Shown: piece by piece, positions 33,848 to 47,211 of the stretch
Layout: every line of letters begins with the position of its first letter
Position numbering within the stretch: position 1 is the stretch's first letter
Source of the DNA: Amoeboaphelidium protococcarum
Lineage: Eukaryota; Aphelidiomycota; Aphelidea
Direction: 5' to 3'
Length of the DNA: 64,000 bases
NCBI GenBank assembly: GCA_023515745.1
Contig: JALECJ010000256.1
Coordinates: forward strand, 434,001-498,000
Translations under genes and position numbers: made by a program
Notes under the pieces: model-generated
What the model saw: the letters and a program-made list of their open reading frames with translations, nothing else
Told to the model about the DNA's origin: nothing
The model's database searches: none

Positions 33848-34984
33848 TCATTTATAATGTTGCTTTAACACGCTCTAAGTGTACTCAGCAAACGATAATC
33901 CCTATCTCAGTTCTTATGTCCAATCTGGTTAAATGAACAGCGCTAGAGTATTTCTAACCAGATTGTCTCTGCTCAAGTCACAACTGGGAGGAACCTGAAG
34001 ATTAGATACGCAGTGAGGTGTGGCTCTGAGTGTTCCATCACTCATAATTTCCAACGCTTCTCCAGTCTGAATAGCCATACAATTGGTTGGAATTTAGACT
34101 CTAACAATCTGATTATCGCGATTTCTTATATGCAATCCACCGCCAAACTATCCTTTTAATTCAATCTCTTATCCACCGTCAATTCTGTCACTACAAGTAT
34201 TAGATGTGCAATCTCTTAAAGACGATGTGGATGGGACATCTTTCATTATCATTGGGGCAGTCAGTACTGTGAGACAGGAGTGATCAACATGCCAGCCGCA
34301 GAGATCATCGTTCAACGCCGAACTCTTACATGTCGATGACTAATCACTTTATGGGAAATAGTGGAGCAGACGCGCTTTCAGACATTTGGTATTACCAACT
34401 ATGGATTATAGACTACAGCCGCTCTAAGACTACTATTTCAATGTTTATTTAGTAAGAAATTGATCGCATAGAATCGCAACCTATCCAGCAACTCGGAGCA
34501 TTAAATTACATAGATCCTACATTGCTGGCTTCAGCTGAGGCAGAGATTACGGCCAAAGATTCGGATGACAATACTCTGGATATCGCTGCACTATTTCAGG
34601 ATCTAAATCACGTAATTCTTACTCAACTTACACAGGATTAGCATAGAACGAACCCTTGGCAAAGTCAGGCATGCCGTCGCTCTTCATAATCTCCTTGCCA
34701 TGAGACCAGCCAAACATATAGCTCGACTCTGGATCCTCCAGTTCTTCCAATTCACTCTGCGGTAGGCGAGCCAGTTTAGATGCCAGCGGTAAAAGCGTCT
34801 ATCGCAGAGTCTCATAATGTGGAATATCTTTAATCAGGATTATGCCTAAAGCGGTGGGATGATTACCAAACGCCTCCTCAATCTAGGCCAGTACCTGCAA
34901 CCTCTTGCTCTCATCAATCAAATCTGCATATTCAATCGTAACAGGTTTCTGCTGGGTATTAGCTACTTTGTCATCTTGAGTCAT
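33848..34984 (-). CDS. 2-oxoglutarate/Fe(II)-dependent oxygenase (isopenicillin-N-synthase-like)
   Basis: 378 aa, no intron, ATG 34982-34984 to TGA 33848-33850. The jelly-roll core is recognisable: LKARLLHYFP, the first metal ligands His-x-Asp in CGWHVDHSCLTVLTAP, GGGLHIRNRDNQIVRV, then the distal His in GTLRATPHCV after AIQTGEALEIMSDG. The N-terminal DIPHYETLRQTLLPLASKLA resembles the DIOX_N region. The family hydroxylates or oxidises small molecules; the substrate is unknown. The gene converges on SDS22 with 63 bp between stops. Confidence 0.8.
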
Positions 34985-35156
34985 ATTTCTATATCAATTT
35001 GATGCGTATATAACAAAATTATTAATAGGCACTAAAAAGTGATAAAGTGATGAACAATGGTCATATGTGGCGAAGAAACGAAACGAAGATCAAACAAAGT
35101 GGCGCAATAAATGTGGATAGGTAGTCAGCTGATATTAAACTTACACACAGTGGTTC

Positions 35157-36875
35157 TCATAAATACTATCCCTTAATATGTATCATTGAAGAGATAGTTT
35201 CACGCTCCAGCTTTAGACCGCAGTCAGATGAAGCTCTAGTTGGCATTATTTGCACTTTCACCTAACTGTAATGATCGGCAGTTGACGTTGACGAATAAGA
35301 CTACCAGAACGAATCCAGACGGTTAACAACTTAATCGCTATTGATAACCAGGCAATATATGGCGTCATAACCACCTGCACCCGGACAAGAAGATGCAATA
35401 ACACCTTCAATCTCATCACTCCTATCCAAGAGTTCAGTCTACGTAGGTGGTTCAATCTCAACGCCTGCAAATTCTGATAGCTAGCGCATTTTCTACCTCA
35501 CCCCAAGCATTGCTTCTCTTACTTGGCACAGTAATTTATACGCCTTTGATTACTGTATTCCATCTGGCAACACATTCCCACTCTCCTTAAATGAGAATTT
35601 GACTTGAGCCAACTGAGATAGTTCATCCGTTGATGATTCAATTTCGCATAGTTCTTCCAATATCACCGCAACTGCTTAGTTCGCTGCATGTAATGACTAG
35701 AATAATTCTTCACCACTTTCAGGATTATCAGTTTTCCACTGCAACACCTTCTTAACCATAGACGGGGTACTAGATCCTCCATGCACATCAGCAAGAACTA
35801 TCTGCATCCATGAAGGCAACTTGAAATTTAACACCTTCTATGACCAAAGTTGATCATTACCATCAATGACACTCTTCAGTTTAGTCACTGAATTTTATCT
35901 AAGTACATCTAAAGCTGACTCTAATCCCTGCCGACTCCATGTCTAGAATCTCTAAGAACCGAATAGAGCAGCAGACACGTCGAATCCACTACCAACCTTA
36001 CCCTGTGCTATGAAATGACACAATTATGCAGTATTATGAATTCTAGACATGATAGCATTGTTATTCACAATATTAGATTATTCCAACTATTGGGAACAAT
36101 CTTCACTCATATCTTAATCATAATGAAAAAGATTAATCATAAGACAAGATACCAGACTACTAACGAGAGCAGCAGAACTACCAAGACCAGTCTTTTGGAC
36201 ATTGCTGACTGTAGTGCCCATCAATGCAAATTTTGGTAATTGTATCAGTTTACCAACATTGCTGGATGATCCACTATTTTTCAAGTTTCCAGATTATGAA
36301 TAGAAATCATTGTCTGCCGCAATGGTAATGTAAATCTTAAAGGGAAATCCAGTCTTGTTATCTATTGCATGGACACGCAGTAAAGACAGCACAACTTTTA
36401 ACGTGACATCGATAAAGTCATTATCATTCATCTCACGTGCAGCACTCCTACATGGAATCTCGATTATGAGGAATACTTACTATACATTGAAATTACACTT
36501 ATACAAAATCTTACTGTAACCGTATTAAGTCATCATAATAAAGATCAGGTTAGCTGCGAGATTAAATAGTAGTGCCTCTGTAGATTAAGTAGCGACGATC
36601 AGATTTGGTGAATTGGGGACTTTTTACGCTCACATGGCAAAAGTCTGTATCGTAGCCATTAACACTATGTACACTCTCCACCGTGCAGTAGAATCGGGCA
36701 TCAGTGGCCAGAACATAACCAGCGAATCTCTCATCCAGCACCACATATCCACCCAGCATCAAGACTTTGCCTGGACACGATACAGTACTACAATTCGACT
36801 TTGGTTGACTTTAAATAAAATTAAGAATACGAGCGAATAAGATAGTTACGTAATTCTATCAGGCTTCTTTGTCAT
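35157..36875 (-). CDS. ERG8: Phosphomevalonate kinase
   Basis: 529 aa from exons complement(36850..36875), complement(36515..36787) and complement(35157..36447); introns of 62 and 67 nt end TTGTAG and ATGTAG. GHMP-kinase features: N-terminal SCPGKVLMLGGYVVLDERFA, ATP-binding QKTGLGSSAALVSSLVS, QGKVGSGFDVSAALFGSQ, GGSSTPSMVKKVLQWK and C-terminal SSCPGAGGYDAIYCLV. Phosphorylates mevalonate-5-phosphate in the mevalonate pathway, feeding sterols and prenyl groups. The first exon codes for only eight full codons. Fungal/plant ERG8 type rather than the unrelated animal PMVK. Confidence 0.92.
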
Positions 36876-37152
36876 ATTAATTCTATACAAACGGCAAATA
36901 CTATTCACACACAAAGGTAATTCTGTAATAGAACTATAAGGTAGTATGACTAGTTAGCGCGGGCTTTAAAAATTCCTGCCGGAATCAAATCGCGCTCAGC
37001 TTTCTCTCTCTTATACTCTCTTTTTAAGAACTCAAACTATAGAACTTACGCGTGTTTAATCTTCAGGTCGCTCACAGTTTATTTAACTTTACATAATAAA
37101 CCGTATTCCTTAGTTATAAATACCGTGTCTAATCTTATCTGGTAAATATAAT

Positions 37153-40100
37153 ATGGATGTGGAGTATGATGAGTTTGGTAATCCTATTGGTGCACCATAG
37201 TCTGTGGAATATGCCAGCGATGATGCTGAAAGATCTCAAGTCGGCCAGCATTAGGATCTGAGTATGGTTGATATTGATGATGACTACTATGGTCAACAGA
37301 ATAATATAGACACCATATAGCACAGGAATGTTAATCAGGAAGAAGATTATGAACAAGTGAGAATGGATGAAGATACGTAGCCCATCACGTAGCCTATTAT
37401 TGAGCCGTTGACAGAGTTGAAATTTGAGTTACGCGACTCTCAGGTGCCCCAGTATAGATACTCTATGGATTACATGTAATAGCTATTATCTAACCCCGTG
37501 AATATCAGAAATGTGTGTCTAATTGGGCCTTTACACTCTGGAAAGACTGCGCTGGCAACTATGTTAATTAATAGCTGTATGTTCTTGCAGTAAGTGAACT
37601 AAAATTTGTAGAATCACGTTAATGGTATGCCATTTATTGACATTCATAGTGATAGTCGTAAAGAGCATCCGACGCTGAGTAGATATTTGGATAATCTGTT
37701 GATGGAAAGAAGTCGCAGGATTAGTTTAGATGCTCATCCTATTACTCTGATGCTTTAATCTTATAAGAGAGATGGTAAGAGATATGCGGTGAATTTGATG
37801 GACACACCTGGTCATCCTGATTTTATGGCCCTACTGCCCGGATGTGCTCTGCCACTTAGTGAATGTGCAGTCCTGGTACTGGACGTGTGTGAAGGTGTGA
37901 CTCTAAGTGCAGAGAAGTAGATAGAGGCGTGTTTGCAGTCTAATGTCCGCCTTGTTCTATGCGTTAACAAGTTGGATAGATTAATTTTGGAACTGCGCTT
38001 GCCTCCTGCAGATGCTTATCACAAGATTCGTCATTGTATTGAGTAAGTTAATCTGGTGATTCGTGATTACTTTAAGGAGAAGGGAGATAGTGGCGTCTTT
38101 GTCGTTGATAGTATGTGGGAATAATATAGAGTTAGCCCGGAATTGAACAATGTCCTATTTGCGTCTGCTCAGTATGGATTCATGTTCACGTTGTCATCTT
38201 TTGCTTCAATTTATGCTACTAGGTGCTGGTAGAAAGTGGCCAAGAATTTGAACTTGGAAGAATTTACCCGGCGATTATGGGGAGATTTGTATTATAATTA
38301 GGAGAGCCGCAAGTTTACAAGACAGTAGAGAATTGAAGGTTAAGGTAAGAAGCTGGAGCGATCGTTCGTTAACTTTATACTAAACCCTTTGTATAAGGTG
38401 TTTAGCAATACTCTGGTGGCGGAGAGGAAGTAGTAACTTAATCGCATTGTTACTGATGGTTTGAAAATGGCCCAGAAAGATGTCAAATTCCAGACTCTTG
38501 AAGGTAATGCTCGACCTCAATTGAGCAAGATATTGCAGGCTTTCTTTGGTGATAGTTCTGTGGGAGCTTTCACAGACTTGGTAGTGGATATTTCTCCTAG
38601 TCCTATATAAGAGTCAGCCATATTGAGATAGTAGAGTCTTATAGCTGTAGACAGTATTCTCCCAGTAGTCTCCAGTTCTAATACTGATGGTCCATTGATT
38701 ATTAGAATTGCTAAGCATATTACCAACTAGGATGGAAAGTCATTTAGTTTATTTGGACGCGTTATAAGTGGAAAGTTGACTGCAGGTGCGCGATTATTGT
38801 ACATGGATGATTTTGATTCCAACTCTGGCGTATTGACGACGGTGACTGTACAGAATGTATGGTTATATTAAACACGACACCGGATCCCTGTAAAGTCATT
38901 GGGTGTTGGATCATGGGCACTCTTTGATGTTGTTACTATGAAATAGTCTTCAAGTACTACATTCAATGCAAAGTACAATCTGCTACTTGGCTCCTCTAAA
39001 TTGTTAGGAGATTTGCTAGACTCCAACTAGAATTCAAGTATCAACTTCAATCATAATACTGTGAATAGTACTAATAGTGTAATGTCGTATTGGAAGATTT
39101 GTATTGAGCCTCTGGTTGCATCTGAACTGCCATAAATGATTGAAGCACTAAAGTTACTGTAGAAAAAGTATCCGGCGTTAGTTGTCCAGGTGGAAGAGTC
39201 TGGAGAACACGCCCTTCTCGGTACAGGTGAGCTGTATATGGACTGTGTGATGAGTGATCTGAGAAATGTCTTTGGTCAGATTGAGGTGCGTGTCAGTGAT
39301 CCTATGGTTGTATTTCGTGAAGGTATTGAAGACAAGTCGCCGCTCAAGTGCGTGGCAGAGTCTCTAAACAAGAAGAATCGGATATTTATCACTGCGGAAC
39401 CAATGTCTGCTCAATTGGCACAAGACTTGCATGATGGTCGTATTGATTTGAGTATGAAGAACAAGAAGTAGTTGAGGAAGCTGCTGGAGAACAAGTACGG
39501 CTGGGATAAATTGATGAGTAGAAACATTATAGCATTTGGTCCTGACAATGGAAGACCAACTAATGTGTTAATTAATGACACCATACCGGAAGATGTTGAC
39601 CAGGAACTATTACTATCGGTCATCAATGATCTCAAACTTGGTTTCTAATGGGCGTGTAGGGAAGGTCCGCTTTGTGAAGAGCCACTCCATGGAATTGTGT
39701 TCAAACTGATTGACTTGCAATTGGCTCCCGAGTCAGCTGATGATAGAAATTCTAATTAGATTGTGCCGGCAATGAGACGAGCAGTGTACACGGCACTCCT
39801 GCTCTCCACACCCAAGTTGATGGAGCCAATGTACTAGGTGGAAGTGCAGTTGCCGCATGATGCGCTTCCCGTAGTTTACACTTTGTTGAAGCGTAGACGT
39901 GGTCAGATCAGTCGAGAGATGCCTATTGCCGGCTCCCCTCTTTATTAGGTGCGTGCCACATTGCCCATCATTGACTCTTTTGGATTTGAAGTGGATCTGA
40001 GATCGCAGACCAGGGGAGAAGCGTTTGTACAGATGTTATTCAGCTATTGGCAACCAGTGCCTGGAGATCCTCTGGATACTAGTGTTGTCATCAAGCCAAT

Positions 40101-40239
40101 GGAAGCATCACCTGTTCAATACTTGGCGAGGGATTTCATGTTAAAGACCAGACGCCGTAAAGCTCTATCCGAAGATGTTTCTATTGCTCAATACTTTGAC
40201 GATGCGATGCTCACAGAAATTGCAAAGTAAGATTCATGA
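37153..40239 (+). CDS. SNU114: U5 snRNP GTPase SNU114 / EFTUD2
   Basis: 1028 aa in one exon, ATG 37153 to TGA 40237-40239. EF-2-like GTPase of the U5 snRNP that controls Brr2 and spliceosome activation. The start [13 protein letters not shown] is typical of the family. GTP motifs: [18 protein letters not shown] (G1), [11 protein letters not shown] (G3) and [20 protein letters not shown] (G4). Later: [37 protein letters not shown]-like and [20 protein letters not shown]. Domains II-V are present at normal spacing; total length is close to human EFTUD2 (972). About 50 Gln are written TAA/TAG. Confidence 0.95.
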
Positions 40240-40348
40240 ACATTGTACTGTAGCTTCGAATATAATCTATTATATCTTTGAATTTTATATTAATAATGCT
40301 ATCATTGACTAACGCCTGTATAATATGATATACAAAACTTGAAATTTA

Positions 40349-42313
40349 TCATCGCCAAATGCGAACAGTCTTGTCTGCACAGCCACTAACGAGAAATTGG
40401 TCAGAGCAGGTGAGAGCATGAACGTATCCAGAGTGACCAGTTAGAGTCATATTACACGATAGATTACGAAGATCCCATCGCTTTATCTAATGATCAAAAC
40501 TAGCACTAAACAGAGTGTTCCGACAAGCATATTAAATCTACCACACCTCCCAGTTGTGACCAATTAGAGTGCCAACTTTCCTGATTGTTCGTGGATCGAA
40601 AATCTCTATAGTTGCATCATAAGTGCTGGCAAATATGAGTCCAGCTCCACTAGATACATCAAGTACTTCTGACCCAGTATTCTCAATTCCACTAATCATA
40701 GAAGAAACGACATTGCCCGACTACGCGGACAGTTGTAAAGTTGTGGGTAATGTCAGAATACACTCACCCCGCTCTACATCCCACAGCTTTATCGTGCGGT
40801 CAGATGAACCAGAAACAATCTTAAGACCGCTACTAGCTACTTATTATAAATGAGGACTTTAATTACTAAAATCGGAATATTCTCCATTTTGGAATTCAGA
40901 CAGACAATTTACATTCTCCGAATGTTCCGTGAAGATACTCAAACAGCAGTTATTATTATTATTACCAGTGTTATCAGGAGAGTTGAGACTATCATAACTC
41001 CCCGTGTCCTTCCAAACTCTAACCGTTCGATCAGATGATGATGAAAACAGCAGGTCATTAATGGACAATAGAGCATAAATCTTTCCCTCATGACCTCTAA
41101 ATTCTGAGCGTTATCTAAATTTTAACGATTATGCTTATTATGATAGTCTAGATGTTGAAGACGACTCTTCAGGGCCAGTAGATACCTTCTCAATATCCCA
41201 CACTTTAATAAGCTTATCTGACGCACCACTGTACAAAGTATTGCTTCGTTGATTCCAAGCAAGACTCCAGATAGTGCCACTGTGAGCATTGAGCACTGAG
41301 TCTGGCTATATCTGGTCATCATTATCAGACACTAGAATCAAAGGTAGATTAATTCCATCAGTAGTGCCAAATGCCAAAATCTATCCATGATAAGAGCCAC
41401 TGAATACTGCAGATTCATTAAAAGCCAGACTTAGACTGGTGACACCGCCTTTATGCTCTCTAATGACAATCTCATCTTTAATCGACTGCTTCGTTGCAAT
41501 ATGATTATTATTATTATTGCCACTCTCCTGATGCTCAGTAATATCACGACTGCGACCACGTCCAGATTAATTATGCTCAACTCCATTGACTTGTTATCCG
41601 TGGTCAGAAGCAGATGATAATGATGATGAAGATGAGCAAGATTCATCGTGCTCTGCCTATATGCGTTAATCCATCTGGACATCATTTAAATCTAATCTAG
41701 TCTTGTTAGTACGAACAAATTCTCTTATTCTATTCAATTCTTTATCTTGGCGACGTACTTTATCCTAAAGACGTTATATCTCGGCTTGAAGTGGTATTAA
41801 TGCTTGCTTCAACTGCGCAATAGTACAACTGACACTATGACTATCACGTTCATACTGCAATCTGATGCCAACCCACTGACACTTGATACTACCGCACATT
41901 TCATTCGTACATTCAACTCGGGAATAGGGACACTAGTTGAGTATATGGTTATTAATCTAGTCAAAGCTTATGCGCAACTTACATCCATCGTTGGGACATT
42001 AAACTAATTACTCTGATACCAGTTGTTTTAATACCAAATTAGGTGCGTAATTATTGATCACCTGTCTGCATATTGCACACTGAGGTCTCTGATTCCGATC
42101 TGACGACTGATTATTAGTATACTTATTATTGAATGAGAAGATGACAGACTGCAGACACTATCCACATATCGAATGCCCACAATCCATCAGCAGTTACGGA
42201 TTATGATACGGCACAGTGCAAATAGGACATTACAAACTACTCGACAAGTCAACAAACTACGCAGTTCCCTCATTCACCAAAGCACTAACAACTTGCATTT
42301 ACACTTCAGACAT
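40349..42313 (-). CDS. TRAF7-like RING / TRAF zinc finger / WD40 E3 ubiquitin ligase
   Basis: 654 aa, no intron, ATG 42311-42313 to TGA 40349-40351. Residues ~25-85 are a C3HC4 RING finger (LQCPICTVPYHNPQLLMDCG, HSICGQCLQS, PQCAICRQ). About 100-165 are TRAF-type zinc fingers (CPNDGCKL, CTNEMCG, CQWVG). A short coiled coil follows (LKQALIPLQAEIQRLQDKV), a Ser/Gln/Asn-rich linker, and from about 265 seven or so WD40 repeats ending LVSGCADKTVRIWR. RING-TRAF-WD40 is the TRAF7 architecture; in animals it regulates MEKK3 signalling. Substrate here unknown. This combination is unusual on the fungal side. Confidence 0.85.
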
Positions 42314-45300
42314 CAGCCTACTTATTAACAATTTTAGAAATATAGAATGTTATTGTAAGTGAGAGTCAGAGAGTTATTGAAAGAGTGAAAGAGATTGAAA
42401 CGTTCACCTGAAGAAGGATATTTTTGTAAGATAAAGAAAGAGCTGACTGAAACGCGTCGCGTCTCTCTGAGCAATGACTCTCTCTTACACACAGCATTAA
42501 TTTAAGTGCTTTCAAATTCTAATTTTTTCATTAAAATTAAATTCATATTTAATAGTATATGATACTGTACTAATATTAATTGTTGCGGGAAAAGAAAAAG
42601 GTTATAAATAGATATAATTAAAGTAAAAAATTACTGCTTTTACTGTTAGTAAAGTATCACACGTAAATTTCCGCTTGCCACACGGCGAAAATTCACTATT
42701 AAGGATACTCCCTTCTTCTCATGGGAAAAGCTAACCTTTGTCATGTGATTGACCGCAGAAGTTCCTGCCCGAACACAAGGCAATGTAACTCATTGGTTCC
42801 ACATTCGGCGCAATTCTGGGCAATACGATAACAGTATCACTTGATGAGTAGGCCCGGCTAAGATGAAGTCAATGGCACTTAAACCGAGATAAAGTACCCA
42901 GCCAAGACGATTTTTGTCAGTCTCGAACCCGTGACTTAACACGTACACACAAGTCCTGTAAAGCCTTGTCCCCGCCCGAACGCAAGGCGAAGGGGGCGTA
43001 ACTTGTGGATGGATCATACGGTCGCGTAGGATCTTAAAGTGACTCTTGATTAGATGCAGAGTTGAGAGGTGACGAAATGGGGGTGGCGCAGCAATTGGTG
43101 GCGTTATCAAGGCTGCAGAGTGCGTCATTGATCTTCTCTGATTGCCGGTTATTGCAAGTGAGAAGTGCATTATCAGGTAGTGGTTAAGTGAATAGTGAAT
43201 CAGAAGTAATAAAGTATAATCCAGTACAGAAACAGTACCAGCAGTATCATGTATTGAAAATTTACAGCTGTACAAGTACGCAATTACTATTTCACTATGT
43301 TGTTTTAACGGCGAATAGACTTCATTTCTGCATCTACTCAAAGTTGCTCTTTTGTGATTACTGATTTTTTTGTTCCCAGGCACTCCCTCTATCATCTGTA
43401 GATGGCGAAGCTGAATGGAGTTGCGACAAGTGGTCCGTAAGTTGAGCGAGAGTTGATCAACTTGCAGACATATCGTCCTCTTAGTCATATGTATTCTGTT
43501 TTTCTAATTTCTCTATTTAACAGCTTTACAACTGTGCAGGATAGTCTGAGGAGGACGCGTTCGTTAACATACAGCGTCGCTTGTTCAACATGAGAACGGT
43601 TAGTCCTAATCGTCGCGCGATGCCTATTCTCGACAAACACTGCTTTTACTTTCGATCTGGAGCTAAGAGCGTACATAATTCACAGTCCATCTCACTTGGC
43701 ATCGTCAATCTTGACAGAGTGCTGCTAAAGCTGTTTAATCGTTCCAAAATCAATCAGCTTTCACTTGACAACATTAGAGACTAGGACGCTATCTGCTGAT
43801 TCCATACTCACCTCAATTTAGAAAACTTTCATTCTTAAAGCTTTGCATCACTATATACGACTCCACACTAGTCATTACTACTGAGCAACTTATGCGCTGA
43901 CTATTCGATCCATTTTCGATCGCGATCGACACTTCATCAATAGCAAATCACTGCCTTTGCATGTAACGAATCAACGACTGGCCCATGATCTTTTCGAGAC
44001 TAGCGTAACTCGAGAGAGATACACCTAATACGTTCATAAAGAATTTGACAAGGCCGCTGAACGAATATCATACCAAATTAATACTGTCACGTCAATCACG
44101 TATATTTAGATGCAGTAAAAGTGTACCAACGCACTAGATCCAGTGTCAATGGTTCCGGATCCAGAAATATGATCTTTACAGCAACAGCAGATGCATTTCC
44201 AAGAGGAGTCTTAACCAGGCACGCCGGAGTAACCTGCGAGCAGATTTTTAATCTCACCTTGTGTACCGCACGACCGCGACTTTCTATCGTAACAATGCAT
44301 CTGATCCAATCACCAGCTCAGAAGTACACAGGGTAACCATTAAGCAGCGTTTGTTCGCTCTAAGGCATTGTTAATTACTAACCATACGGTATGGCTGGAT
44401 ATCTTCCTTTGTATCTGACTGGCTGAAGTACAATGATCGCCGGATCCATCAGAATATTGTACTTTGTAAGAGCGTCTTTCCCAAAACTTGATTCATCATC
44501 TTCAAGTATACGGTGTATAGCCTGAATTGTATACACTAAATCTACTGGCAACAGACAGCAATGGATGGGAGGTAATCTTTAGGTACGACTTCGGTGATGC
44601 AACCAAGATTAAACATCGACAAAGTAATGGACATTGGCTTTACTTCAAACTAGGAGATGATGATATTACTGCGCACTAATTAACAGTCCTTGACCAATGG
44701 ACTTTGGCATCACCAAACCGGCTATCACAGTTCGTATGATTGACTCTTACGAGGAGACTAAAGAAGCATTCTCTTTCACAAGCACAACATTGTTGTGGCA
44801 GCTGATGGATAGCTACCGTATAGAACATTCAGCTAGACTATTGGATGGCTAAGCAGTAATGCTTCTTTCTTCAGCATGCCATGGAACGATCCGATCAATG
44901 CAAGAAACTGTGTTCTCTCCTCTGTCTCCTCCCTCCTATCCCTATTCACTCATTGGACCATGACTATGTGTAGAATATCGTACGCCAAACTGCCACGTAC
45001 ATTGTAGACAGTTTTTGCAAGCCTTGGTAATACAATAATCTAAATGTCATAATAATGTTCAGATCGCGCGTAATCGCTGTAAATCGCAAGAACAGTTCAC
45101 AAATTTCTAACAGCGTCATCAATCTAAGAAATACCACAGCCAAAGCAATACACAACAACACTGACATCAGTTGAACGTCTTAAATACTTACCAGTGAAAT
45201 ATTGAGGGCCAAAAGAGCTTTGAAATCTCTCTAGCAAGCGAGTGACCACTATGGCAAAATCTGGTATTATGCGGTACAATACTTGCAAACAATCAGCCAT

Positions 45301-46587
45301 GAACGATCTTGGACTTATATTCTCTGAACCTGTAGCAGCGTCCAGAGGTGAGGCGTCTCACGTGCACACCGATCAAGAGGAGATTGAAGAACAGTGACAA
45401 GCATCTGGGCGCATTTACAGGCGCACACTCTGTAAGTCGAGCCAGCCAGCGTTTGCCATGATTCATCAAAAGAACACTGCTCGTGAGAACATAACCATTG
45501 TCGGATACAATAGGATGCTAAGGTATGGGATGGACATGATGCCCAACAATATCGTACTCAGAGAGGAGACCAACGGCCGCAAAACTACAGTAATGATTCT
45601 TACACACTTACTCACTACACAGTACTGCGCTTACGACAGACTGGGGATGCGAAACATTAGACACCACAGAATTTCATGCTCCGCATCTATCAGCTGAGTC
45701 GTGCCACATATATATCTTTCATATCATAGGAGCTATAGATAGATATTCAATATCTCTTGCATCCGTTTGAAGTTATGCATACTGGACAAATAGCAAGGTC
45801 CTGCAACAACACACGCACAACCTTTTAACCAGAAAGATTGAATGCAAAACATTCACAACAGATTCAATTACCAAGAGCAATAGCAGCAACAATCAGCTGG
45901 ACTATACAACACTACACTTGCTAAAATCCGATTTAATACAGTAGTAAGACTTTCAAAATCCAATGGCAGAAAGAAAGAAGGGAAAGTGGACTGATGTTTG
46001 CAAACGGAACAAAACGACAGAGATTACGATGTCCCAACATGAGGCGTTCTGGAGTTACCAAGACAAAGCCAATGTAAAGCCACTTTAAAATTGATAGGAT
46101 CAACCGGCAACAACGCACATTGCAACGACTAGTCAATGTATTGGCGCTGAATCATCGGGCCAGCGCCTTAACTTTAATTGAACAAAGACACGCGAGAGAT
46201 TACCCAATCATTGTGCGTAATATATTCAGAGTCATCAGAAAGAGTCCATAGTTAGTGCCTTGGTAGATCATTCGAAAAACAGATGGGTATGGTCAGTTAC
46301 TTGATAAGTTGATCGTGTTTGGCGAGCAAATTGGATCACGCCAGTGCACAGCCGAATAGATTGTCCACGTTGTCAGTTATAATATTTCTCCTTTAAACTA
46401 CAATTAGTTTATGGATAGTATATTTTAATGTCTTCTTTTGCGTTGTCCCTCAGCGTAACACAGTGCTTTTAATGCGGGTAAACGTTCAATAAGAATTCTT
46501 TAAATAAAACATTATCATCAAATGAAAAATTTTATTACATCAACTAAAACATTTTATTACATCAACTAAAGTATAATCAAAATGTAA
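42314..46587. other. 4.3-kb region of ORF fragments, no confident gene
   Basis: Many short stretches look protein-like but break by frame or TGA: plus-strand MDFGITKPAITVRMIDSYEE (about 44699-44962), MAKSGIMRYNTCKQSAMNDL then an in-frame TGA and continuation to 45697, and a 253-codon frame from ATG 45994 to TGA 46755 (MFANGTKRQRLRCPNMRRSG...) whose latter part is antisense to the C2orf76-like gene. A 232-codon minus frame at 42790-43488 covers a repeat-like stretch. I recognise no transposase or other domain. Decayed mobile DNA or intron-rich unknown genes are both possible. Confidence 0.4.
42735..43000 (-). repeat. Repeat-like stretch with internal duplication and Pol III B-box-like motif
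   Basis: On the minus strand CCTTGTGTTCGGGCAGGAAC (near 42760) and CCTTGCGTTCGGGCGGGGAC (near 42970) are imperfect copies about 210 bases apart. Between them GGGTTCGAGACTG near 42930 resembles a B box. No tRNA cloverleaf forms. Possibly a tRNA-derived SINE relic. Confidence 0.3.
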
Positions 46588-46992
46588 TCATTCCCATCGT
46601 TTCTACTTGTTGGGATTATCTCGATACTACTCGTACTCTTCCCGGTTGAAGAGAGATACTTCATAGTCTGTGCCGATCCCATAGAAAGACAACGGGCGCG
46701 TCTCATCTTTGAGACAGAGAGTATCATCATCACCGATATTAATTATTAGGCTTGAAGTCTTGCTCTTATGAGGAACGTGATAAATCTTTAAAGTATTAAG
46801 CTTTTAGAGATTTACATTGCCAAACATGATTTTCCATTAATTATTCTACTGGATGTGTTTCTGGATTTCTTCTATGCACATTTCCCGGAAAGCTTATACT
46901 TGTTATTGTTCATCGACATTGTGAACCACCAGCGTCTTGAATGTCTGATACTCAAAATTCTTAATCACCCTCACAGTTATAGAATTGATCAT
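46588..46992 (-). CDS. UPF0538 / C2orf76-like protein
   Basis: 134 aa, ATG 46990-46992 to TGA 46588-46590. Matches the small conserved C2orf76 family: ITVRVIKNFEYQTFKTLVVH, a central LKIYHVPHKSKTSSLIINIG, then DDDTLCLKD and YEVSLFNREEYEQYRDNPN near the end. Several Gln are TAA/TAG. The family has an ubiquitin-like look (beta-rich, about 130 aa) and no established function. An in-frame TGA upstream excludes a longer N-terminus beyond a few residues. Confidence 0.8.
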
Positions 46993-47211
46993 ATTATTTA
47001 GTTCTTGCAACGACTATAGATTGATACCGATTTAATAGATTAGTCAAAAGCTGATGAGCTCAATGGAATAGATCTTGTACTTGGCAATGAAGAGAGAGCG
47101 AGAGCGTTTCCTTCAGACTTAGCGCGCGACGTTTGTTCTTCCCAAGCGTTTTTTCTCTCTCTCTCTTTTTGTAGGATTTTTGTGATCAATTAACAATCAA
47201 GCGGTGACGAA

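Noticed and set aside
34600-34635. 31-nt intron (GTAAGT...TTTAG) in the 2OG oxygenase gene
   Set aside because: Removal would shift the frame; unspliced sequence encodes a continuous protein, and the acceptor lacks GTAG.
42880-42975. tRNA gene on the minus strand
   Set aside because: Only the GGTTCGA box fits; the T stem and acceptor stem do not pair.
42790-43488. 232-codon minus-strand ORF as a gene
   Set aside because: Open even in the standard code, but low similarity to anything, no domain, and it covers a repeat-like segment.
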